Below, piece after piece: positions 7,328-12,591 of a stretch of 26,207 nucleotides of DNA; within the stretch, counting starts at the first letter, position 1, and each line of letters opens with the position of its first letter. Origin of the DNA: a virus; IMG/VR virus record IMGVR_UViG_3300031999_004188, positions 1 to 26,207 of that record; one strand, 5' to 3'. The notes under the pieces are model-generated. The model saw only the letters and a list, made by a program, of their open reading frames with translations. It made no database searches and had not been told where the DNA came from. The translations under genes and the position numbers were made by a program.

Positions 7328-7396
7328 AAATAATAATTAATTTAAGTTTACTAGGAACAGCGTATGGCCTAAACAATCAGTGTCATGGCAGTAAAC

Positions 7397-7555
7397 ATAA
7401 TTTACAATTATGTAATAATAACTAATGGTATATTAATAGTTATGATTTATGCAAAAAGAGGAACGGGGAAGAGTACTTTGAAATGTAGAACATGTGGAAT
7501 AGTAAAATCATACCAGTTAACATACCATTAGTATTATTAAGTAATTACTAATTAT
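7397..7555. repeat. Long imperfect inverted repeat (hairpin element) at the capsid gene 5' end
   Basis: The arm 7397-7447 is complementary to 7506-7555 over about 50 nt with roughly four of five bases pairing, including the perfect core CTAATGGTAT (7422-7431) with ATACCATTAG. The 58-nt loop reads KRGTGKSTLKCRTCGIVKS in the frame from ATG 7385, a zinc-ribbon-like CxxC scrap, before in-frame stops TAG 7529 and TAA 7538. The gene-free interval between the decoration stop (7327) and the capsid frame (7541) is otherwise AT-rich. The element could be a small mobile insertion, a regulatory hairpin or the remnant of a nuclease gene. Confidence 0.65.
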
Positions 7556-7787
7556 ATCGAACTTAATACAGTTAGTCTGAATGACTTCGTAAAACTTGCG
7601 TCCGTCATTTGGTTAAAGGCTTATGCCAGTGTCGCACAGGTTATGCGTGGTTCTGGCTTGGTAAAGGAATATCCGATACCACAAAACAGCGGCAACACTC
7701 GTGAATTTAGCGAAATAGATTCCGAAGAGTATGCTAAGGCTAAGGGCGAAGGCTCTCAAGCCGAAAGAGCAAAAGTTCAGCAAGGAT
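7541..7787 (+). CDS. Major capsid protein, 5' exon
   Basis: The frame is open from 7541 and reads NTVSLNDFVKLASVIWLK and onward (N at 7565), then a helical and acidic arm (EFSEIDSEEYAKAKGEG), and ends at the first base of a Tyr codon at 7787, where the group I intron begins. HK97-fold capsid proteins have just such an N-terminal arm. No ATG, GTG or TTG occurs in frame between the stop at 7538-7540 and ATG 7643, although the residues before 7643 look coding. Possible starts are a non-standard ATC at 7556 after an AT-rich leader, or ATG 7385 (MAVN) if the hairpin element interrupts the gene. A late start at 7643 would lose the arm. With the second exon the protein would be about 335 residues, normal for the family. 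Confidence 0.8.
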
Positions 7788-7989
7788 TGACAAGTGCTAT
7801 AGTCCTTATAAAATCTTTTCTAATCTACGGCGAAAACCCAGCAGTGGACAACGCCTTGCAAGCAGCGTAAGCGTGCAGCAACAACGACTAACCGAAAAGA
7901 CCGCCGAAAGTCGGCGGATGTAATAGTCTGAACACCAGCCATAACAAGAAGAAACTGGTGAATGAGACTCGAAGTAGTCTCATCGTTCC

Positions 7990-8451
7990 TTACAAATTTG
8001 ACTTAGTGATTAACGGCATCGTTCCCTTTCTAAATTTCTGATGATAACGCTGATGTTCTGACTCGGACGGAAATAAATAAAGATTTTCTATCCGATTGTC
8101 GTCCTTAATTTCGTTGATATGGTGGATTGCATTTTCTTTAGAAAGATAACGACCAAGATGCTTTTCTACGACAAGGACTTGCTCAGGAACATAGTTTTTG
8201 CAATTAGTCCGAGGGTGACCCTTTAAAAGGATGTGTATATATCCTTGGGTAGTTCTGGACTTTCCCCCTTTATAAAGATGACAATGGATTCCTGAACGAC
8301 CGCAGAACTTCCTTCTTGGGATGCTGAACCTAACCAAAGCACGATGTATTATTGATTGATTTATGTCACATAATTTAGCAATTTCTCGCTGACTTAAATC
8401 TTTATCAACATACATCGTATAGAGCCAATCACGATTTTTATATAATTTCAT
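7990..8451 (-). CDS. HNH homing endonuclease, antisense within the intron
   Basis: The start is taken as the internal Met at 8449-8451 (MKLYKNRDW), giving 153 residues; an upstream Met at 8530-8532 would extend into the capsid exon. Residues about 8-48 form a helix-turn-helix (DLSQREIAKLCDINQSIIHRA) likely to bind the target. Residues about 95-140 are an HNH_3-type nuclease domain: VEKHLGRYL, then AIHHINEIKDDNRIENLYL with the His pair, the Asp-Asn and the ENL signature. Such enzymes cut intron-free alleles of the host gene so that the intron is copied in. The gene runs opposite to the capsid gene, which is unusual for phage introns. A promoter-like site (8459-8487) places the mRNA start next to the ATG. 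Confidence 0.88.
   Translation of the reverse strand: MKLYKNRDWLYTMYVDKDLSQREIAKLCDINQSIIHRALVRFSIPRRKFCGRSGIHCHLYKGGKSRTTQGYIHILLKGHPRTNCKNYVPEQVLVVEKHLGRYLSKENAIHHINEIKDDNRIENLYLFPSESEHQRYHQKFRKGTMPLITKSNL
7992..8001 (+). repeat. Direct repeat, left copy, flanking the endonuclease cassette
   Basis: The 10-mer ACAAATTTGA occurs here and again at 8506-8515, where it spans the intron 3' end. The two copies bracket the whole endonuclease gene and its promoter, and the endonuclease stop codon touches this copy. Confidence 0.7.
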
Positions 8452-8472
8452 AGTGTTAATTCTAACACTATG
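8449..8472. repeat. Perfect inverted repeat over the endonuclease start codon
   Basis: CATAGTGTTA (8449-8458) and TAACACTATG (8463-8472) are perfect complements with a 4-nt spacer. The repeat contains the endonuclease start codon and part of its predicted -10 element, so it could be an operator-like site. A transcript starting further upstream than 8472 would hide the start codon in the stem. On the sense strand it may form a peripheral helix near the intron 3' end. Confidence 0.7.
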
Positions 8473-8487
8473 ACATAAAATAGTCAA
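8459..8487 (-). promoter_or_regulatory. Promoter for the antisense endonuclease
   Basis: Read on the minus strand, TTGACT (8487-8482) and TAGAAT (8464-8459) are separated by 17 nt, each one base from the sigma70 consensus. The predicted start at about 8452 is one base before the endonuclease ATG (8451), so the mRNA would be leaderless. Confidence 0.55.
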
Positions 8488-8505
8488 ATTCAGTAAGAAA
8501 TAGTA

Positions 8506-8515
8506 ACAAATTTGA
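8506..8515 (+). repeat. Direct repeat, right copy, at the intron 3' splice site
   Basis: This is the second copy of ACAAATTTGA. Its G at 8514 is the last intron base and its final A is the first base of the second exon. If the segment between the copies were removed, a 213-nt intron (7788-8000 plus the same 3' end) would remain, close to a minimal group I core. Confidence 0.7.
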
Positions 8516-9290
8516 TAGCAAGACCATGACAATAAAACGTGTTGCTATGGACATCGGAATCACCTATGAAATGAGAACACAGAATAAATATCCTGAAGTT
8601 GTTGCTCGCTTGACTGGCAATGCCGCTCAAGCTGCACGCAGAATGGATTTAGATTTGTCTCATCGCTTAACCTTCGCAACAGCAACTACTTATACTGACA
8701 TGGATTCCAACACAATTGATATTGCAACTGGCGATACTCTTTGCTTGGCCTCCACTGGTCACTATTTGAAAGGCACAACTGCAACTTATCGCAACATTCT
8801 TGCTAATAACCCGAAGTTATCTAAGGGTGCGTTAGAGGGAATGGAGAGACTGGTTGCTGAAGAGACCTTAAACCAATTCGGCGAGAAGATGGTAATGGAA
8901 TTTGATATCCTCTGGACAACTGACGACCCGAACACCGTCAACACTGCCAAAGAATATCTGCAATCCACTGCCGACCTTACTGGCATGAATTCAAATGTTA
9001 TCAACGTTTATAAATCCAAGTATCGCCATGTCATTCTTCCTCGTGTCGCCACAACTGCGGCAGGAGCGGTAGATTCGACAAAGAGATATTATTGGGGTTT
9101 AGCGTCTTCGGCTAATTCTTCTCTTTATCTTGGCGTCGCTGAAGAGCCGAGATTGAAAAGTCCGTCTGAAGGAAATAACGGAGATGAATTTAGCACCGAC
9201 GATTGGCAATTTGGGGTCAGATGTGGTTACGGAATCTGCACAGTATCTGGTGTTTGGCTGAAACTTTCGAAGGGTGACGGAAGTGCCTGA
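8515..9290 (+). CDS. Major capsid protein, 3' exon
   Basis: This exon completes the Tyr codon begun at 7787 and continues SKTMTIKRVAMDIGITYEM, then a long helix-rich region (GMERLVAEETLNQFGEKMVM) and a beta-rich C-terminus ending WLKLSKGDGSA before TGA. The order (N-arm, spine helix, P-domain-like strands and axial domain) fits HK97-fold major capsid proteins, hundreds of copies of which form the icosahedral shell. ATG 8526 could be mistaken for an independent start, but the in-frame codons between 8515 and 8526 and the intron splice pairing make it an internal Met. No protease gene for capsid maturation is seen nearby. Confidence 0.88.
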
Positions 9291-9335
9291 TTTTTAGGCT
9301 AATATTAGATATAAATTTGGTTCGGCAGACGCAAG

Positions 9336-9362
9336 TAGAGGGGAGGTAATCTCTCCCCTCTA
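9336..9362 (+). terminator. GC-rich hairpin after the capsid gene
   Basis: TAGAGGGGAG (9336-9345) pairs perfectly with CTCCCCTCTA (9353-9362). No T-run follows, so it may stabilise the 3' end of capsid mRNA or pause polymerase rather than be a classical terminator. The remaining interval to 9472 is AT-rich and contains a second stem, ATTAAGATT (9379-9387) with AATCTTAAT (9414-9422). No gene is seen between 9291 and 9472. Confidence 0.5.
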
Positions 9363-9472
9363 GCCAAAACTTTAAATAATTAAGATTACTAATTAGGTAA
9401 AATAATTTTAAAAAATCTTAATAATTCAATGATAGGATAAATCCCTCATTTTGAGGTGACATCGGCTGGTCG

Positions 9473-10465
9473 GTGGCTATCGAAGAATTTACAATTATGT
9501 TAAACGGATTTCAAAATAGCCGCTATGGTGCTATTTCGAGGATGCTTCCTGCTACTTTGGGAAAAATATTTTTCGTTTGTCACGCTGAAGATGCGTGGAC
9601 ATCCGATATAATGAACGAGTTTCCAGTGGATAGCGATGGAGTGCCACGAGTTTATGTCACAACGAAAAGTGCCGACACTGATAATTTAGCGATTCAAGCC
9701 GCATTAGATGCTTGTCTTGCTGGCAGAAATGATTATGTCTTAGTCATGCCGTCAAACAACGACTACGACTTGGCGGTAAAACTGACGATGAGCAAAAGAA
9801 GCGTCCACCTGCTTGGTTTCGATTATTTATCGAACAAACAGGAAGTTGGCAGCAACAGTGCCGTAAAATTGCACATGGTTGCTGATGACGATGCGATTCT
9901 CCTTTCTGGCGGAAACTGCGAAGTTGCTGGCTTCTATTGCAAGAACTACAACAACCAAAGCTTTGTTATGATGAGCGGTGGCGTTGCCGACTGCACACAC
10001 ATTCATCACAATCACTTTGGCTTGTATGCCACAACTACTAATGGCGTTCCTTCTATTGATGCTTCGACTTCTTCAAGTTCGTTCCTTTGCTTTGAGAGAA
10101 ATACCTTTGCGTCTGCTGTTTCTGACCTGACATTTTCTTCGGTCATTAATATCGGCTCAAGCAATACTTGGGCGAAAGTGCTGCACAATAATTTCATGAT
10201 TGGCGATGGCAACACCATTACCAGCGTTATCTATAACATTTCCTACAAAGGGCAGGTTAATGATAACGACATCATGGCTGCTAACGGCGGCGGTGGTGCG
10301 ACAAGTACTATTACGAACTGCATTACGATTGGCGGCGGAAGTGCGACAAGAAACAATATGGCTGTTGTTAATACGACTACTACCGATTTAAGCGGTGGCG
10401 GTTCTTACAGCTTTATCAACAACTACAATGGTTTGAACGGCGGAACATTAGCTACTACTTCTTAA
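9473..10465 (+). CDS. Beta-helix virion protein, probably head- or fibre-associated
   Basis: The 330-residue frame starts at GTG 9473 (MAIEEFTIMLNGF); no ATG lies between the upstream stop and this codon, and an internal Met at residue 9 is the only close alternative. The C-terminal two thirds show repeating short strands with Asn, His and Gly turns (HIHHNHFGLYATT, LHNNFMIGDGN, NDNDIMAANGGGG), the look of a right-handed parallel beta-helix as in pectate-lyase-like fibre proteins. The N-terminal 100 residues are a mixed alpha/beta part. It follows the major capsid gene and sits between hairpins, so it may be an abundant virion protein. No catalytic residues are claimed. Confidence 0.6.
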   Translation: MAIEEFTIMLNGFQNSRYGAISRMLPATLGKIFFVCHAEDAWTSDIMNEFPVDSDGVPRVYVTTKSADTDNLAIQAALDACLAGRNDYVLVMPSNNDYDLAVKLTMSKRSVHLLGFDYLSNKQEVGSNSAVKLHMVADDDAILLSGGNCEVAGFYCKNYNNQSFVMMSGGVADCTHIHHNHFGLYATTTNGVPSIDASTSSSSFLCFERNTFASAVSDLTFSSVINIGSSNTWAKVLHNNFMIGDGNTITSVIYNISYKGQVNDNDIMAANGGGGATSTITNCITIGGGSATRNNMAVVNTTTTDLSGGGSYSFINNYNGLNGGTLATTS

Positions 10466-10478
10466 TAGATACTTTGCT

Positions 10479-10501
10479 CAGGGGAGATTTTATCTCCCCT
10501 G
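10479..10501 (+). terminator. GC-rich hairpin after the beta-helix gene
   Basis: CAGGGGAGA (10479-10487) pairs with TCTCCCCTG (10493-10501), 9 of 9, with a TTTTA loop. The stem core GGGGAG/CTCCCC is the same as that at 9336-9362. There is no T-run, so termination is uncertain. Confidence 0.5.
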
Positions 10502-10529
10502 GAACAAATTATTTACTAATGCAAAATTT

Positions 10530-10757
10530 ATGAGCGAAACAAAGTATTACATTAATTGTCCACGATGCCTTACGACAGGAGTTTTTCATGGAGTAGCACC
10601 AGTTACTGAAGAGGAGATAGAAGAGAATCCATGTTCGAGTTGCGGCGGGGTTGGTTTTACTGAAGCTGGGAACATCGACATTACTGCCATCATGGAAGAA
10701 TTGGATTATGTTCATGGCAAGGTTACGGCTATTTGGGAAAAAGTAAAAAATAAATAA
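10530..10757 (+). CDS. Small zinc-finger protein, DnaJ-like motif
   Basis: The 75-residue protein has C10-x2-C13 (NCPRCLTTG) and C35-x2-C38 (PCSSCGGVGF), the CxxCxGxG-type pairing of DnaJ zinc centres, which bind one zinc and sometimes assist folding. The remaining C-terminal half is a helix (ITAIMEELDYVHGKVTAIW). It lies between virion genes. A chaperone or regulatory role is possible but cannot be told from the sequence. Confidence 0.65.
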   Translation: MSETKYYINCPRCLTTGVFHGVAPVTEEEIEENPCSSCGGVGFTEAGNIDITAIMEELDYVHGKVTAIWEKVKNK

Positions 10758-10763
10758 TCTTTT

Positions 10764-10934
10764 ATGCCGATATTTAAAAAATTGAAGGCATATAATAAAC
10801 AGGAATTAGAGGGAGCGGTTTTTGGCTTTGGTTGTTTAAAGGCGAGAAATTACGACACTGGCAAAAACGGACGTTTGTTTCTTTTTTCTATAAACTTTAA
10901 GAAAATAAAGTTTATAAAGAAAATATTTGTCTAA
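10764..10934 (+). CDS. Small basic protein of unknown function
   Basis: ATG 10764 to TAA 10932-10934 encodes 56 residues starting MPIFKKLKAYNKQELEG and ending KFIKKIFV. It is Lys/Phe rich and has no motif. The C-terminal part contains a perfect 11-bp inverted repeat in the DNA (10889-10899 with 10906-10916), which may be a coincidence of the Lys-rich coding sequence or a regulatory hairpin. No family is recognised. Confidence 0.45.
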   Translation: MPIFKKLKAYNKQELEGAVFGFGCLKARNYDTGKNGRLFLFSINFKKIKFIKKIFV

Positions 10935-10953
10935 TTAATTAATCCTGACTAAA

Positions 10954-11049
10954 ATGGAAGAGACAATTTTAGACCCTGAAGTTGAGACACCAGCTGTCGA
11001 GACTCCAGTGGTCGAAGAAACACCGATAGTTGACCAAGGAAGAACTTAA
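10954..11049 (+). CDS. Small acidic Pro/Val/Glu peptide
   Basis: A 31-residue frame starting MEETILDPEVETPAVETPV and ending DQGRT. It is made of near-repeats of V-E-T-P with alternation of Glu and Pro. No domain is present. It may be a small gene or a disordered tag. The frame is followed by a hairpin at 11060. Confidence 0.4.
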   Translation: MEETILDPEVETPAVETPVVEETPIVDQGRT

Positions 11050-11059
11050 TAACTACTTT

Positions 11060-11084
11060 AGAGCGGCAAAAAAATTGCCGCTCT
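11060..11084 (+). terminator. Hairpin, terminator-like
   Basis: AGAGCGGCAA (11060-11069) pairs perfectly with TTGCCGCTCT (11075-11084), loop AAAAA. The following TTGTAGTGATT is not a strong T-run, so this is a weak terminator or an mRNA-stabilising stem before the duplicated gene pair. Confidence 0.5.
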
Positions 11085-11113
11085 TGTAGTGATTATTAAT
11101 CTAACAACTTAAT

Positions 11114-11506
11114 ATGCGTAATCGAAAAATTTATACAATCTTCAGTGCAGCGGTAGCGGATGGAATCGGCAATATTCTTGACGTCAGGGATTTCAGAAAT
11201 TGCGTTGTTACCATCTCTAGCAGCGGCACATCAACATTTACTGCTTATTGTGTCGGAGCAATCGGCGACACCGCCCCAGATTTTGCGGCGACTCAATCAC
11301 CAACTAATGCTTGGGACTATTTAGAGCTGGCAGATTTATCAAATAGTTCGTCTCCCGTGCGCGGAGTGACTGGCGTTTCTTCAACCGGAGCGGATGTTTG
11401 TAACTCTTATGAAGTCAACGTCAATGGCGTTGATTGGTTAACGTTTAATTTAGACTGGACTGCGGGTGCGGTGACTATCACGGCAACCTTAGTCGATAAT
11501 GCTTAA
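11114..11506 (+). CDS. Virion-like beta protein, paralogue 1
   Basis: The 130-residue product starts MRNRKIYTI and has a beta-sandwich-like alternation of Thr/Ser/Val and hydrophobics, ending VTITATLVDNA. It is paralogous to the next gene: by eye well over half of the residues agree, including DFRNCV, SPTNAWDY, PVRG, DVC and DWLTFN. The first 26 bases of the two genes are identical. Two conserved Cys (in NCV and DVC) may be buried or disulfide-linked. The role is probably a capsid or fibre-associated surface protein, inferred from size, composition and location. Confidence 0.6.
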   Translation: MRNRKIYTIFSAAVADGIGNILDVRDFRNCVVTISSSGTSTFTAYCVGAIGDTAPDFAATQSPTNAWDYLELADLSNSSSPVRGVTGVSSTGADVCNSYEVNVNGVDWLTFNLDWTAGAVTITATLVDNA

Positions 11507-11549
11507 TTAAATTTTGTCTGCCTTAGCAGATAAAATAAAATAAATAACT

Positions 11550-11945
11550 ATGCGTAATCGAAAAATTTATACAATAATGAGTGCAAAAGCGGCGACTGGT
11601 ATAGGCAACTTTATTGACGTTAAGGATTTTAGAAATTGTGTTATCTGTATCGCCACAAGCGATAGTTCTAATTCTACCGTAAAATGCGTCGGCTCAATCG
11701 GTGACGATGCGGCGGCATTTGCATCGGCTCAATCGCCGACTAACGCCTGGGATTACATAGAATTAGCGAATCTTGCTGATAGCTCCGCTCCCGTGCGTGG
11801 AGCGACTGGAGTCGTCACGACTGGAACGGATGTTTGCAGGCTGTATGAGGCGAACATCAATGGTATTGACTGGTTGACTTTTAATATTACGGCATACTCT
11901 GCTGGTAAAGTGACAATAACAATTACAGCCGTTGATAACGCTTAA
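11550..11945 (+). CDS. Virion-like beta protein, paralogue 2
   Basis: A 131-residue tandem duplicate of the preceding gene, again starting MRNRKIYTI and ending VTITITAVDNA. The differences cluster in the 40-60 region and around 95-115, while the shared anchors listed for paralogue 1 are kept. A small stem (TCTGC 11517-11521 with GCAGA 11526-11530) lies between the two genes. The pair is followed directly by a coiled-coil gene and the large fibre gene, so a role in the virion surface or in fibre attachment is plausible. No known family is assigned. Confidence 0.6.
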   Translation: MRNRKIYTIMSAKAATGIGNFIDVKDFRNCVICIATSDSSNSTVKCVGSIGDDAAAFASAQSPTNAWDYIELANLADSSAPVRGATGVVTTGTDVCRLYEANINGIDWLTFNITAYSAGKVTITITAVDNA

Positions 11946-11947
11946 AT

Positions 11948-12589
11948 ATGTTTAACAGATTGCACGACATTCTCTTACAGCGGGAATATCAGGCTAAGAC
12001 AAAAGAACTTCGAGAAAATTGCGAAAGCATTGGAAGCAATCTGTCGGATTTTAAGCAAGAGATAAACAAACTGGAAGACAAAAATATTTATTTGCGGGAA
12101 AAAAATAACGAACTGGTTACTAACAATAATTTTTTAGCAATGGAAATACTGGCACAGAGTGAAACTATTTCTCGGAATAAACAAGAATTTAATGATTATA
12201 AAAACGAAGAGACGAAGCTGATAGACACAAAAAATAAAATAGAAAAAAACATTTCAGACATTAATATTTTATTATTAGAAATAAGAAAAAAATATGATGA
12301 AGAAACTAAAAAGCTTGAACTGGTTAAAAACAATATTAAAGAAGGTAAAATCTTTTTTGATAAACTTCAGGAAAAGATGAACGAGAATCTTGTCAAAATT
12401 TCTGAGCAGGAAAAATTTTTAAAAACAGAAGACGAGAAAGACAGAACTAAAAAGGAAGAATTACGTAACAAGGAAATTTTTTTAAACGAAAAGGCACTAA
12501 ACAATCGGCAAGAGGATGTTCGCTTAGGAATTTACAGGGAACGTCTCAACATACATTATCGGAATCTTGGTTTAAATATTAAGCTTTAA
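11948..12589 (+). CDS. Long coiled-coil protein
   Basis: The 213-residue protein is almost entirely charged helix with heptad spacing of Leu and Ile (ELRENCESIGSNLSDFKQ, INKLEDKNIYLREKNNEL, KKLELVKNNIKEGKIFF). It has no membrane segment and one Cys near residue 26. It sits two nucleotides upstream of the large fibre gene (12592). Coiled-coil proteins here may be fibre connectors or assembly helpers. The mechanism is not shown by the sequence. Confidence 0.6.
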   Translation: MFNRLHDILLQREYQAKTKELRENCESIGSNLSDFKQEINKLEDKNIYLREKNNELVTNNNFLAMEILAQSETISRNKQEFNDYKNEETKLIDTKNKIEKNISDINILLLEIRKKYDEETKKLELVKNNIKEGKIFFDKLQEKMNENLVKISEQEKFLKTEDEKDRTKKEELRNKEIFLNEKALNNRQEDVRLGIYRERLNIHYRNLGLNIKL

Positions 12590-12591
12590 AT

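Larger units (their letters stand above)
7788..8514 (+). ncRNA. Group I self-splicing intron in the major capsid gene
   Basis: P1: exon AAGGAT (7782-7787) pairs with the guide GTCCTT (7802-7807), leaving the diagnostic U-G wobble at the 5' splice site. P10: GCTAT (7796-7800) pairs with the 3' exon ATAGC (8515-8519). P3: TCTTTTC (7814-7820) with GAAAAGA (7894-7900). P7: GACTA (7886-7890) with TAGTC (7924-7928). P8: CCGCCGA (7901-7907) with TCGGCGG (7911-7917). P9-like stems: CACCAG 7933-7938 with CTGGTG 7955-7960, and ATGAGACT 7962-7969 with AGTCTCAT 7976-7983. The intron ends in G (8514). Removal joins T to AT as a Tyr codon, giving QQGYSKTMTIKRV in one frame. Only three bases lie between P7 and P3, so there is no P7.1/P7.2, unlike the IA introns of T4. 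Confidence 0.92.

Noticed and set aside
7529-7540. Stop-codon reassignment as an explanation of the blocked capsid frame
   Set aside because: TAG and TAA both occur there, and TAA, TAG and TGA all end other genes at sensible places in the window.
7643-7870. A separate 75-residue gene ending at 7870
   Set aside because: The part after 7787 is group I intron core (P1, P3 and P4-P6 strands), not coding sequence.
8526-9290. An independent capsid-like gene starting at ATG 8526
   Set aside because: The frame continues upstream to 8515 and the intron splice pairing joins it to 7541-7787.
10889-10916. The 11-bp inverted repeat as a terminator
   Set aside because: It lies inside a coding frame and no T-run follows on either strand.
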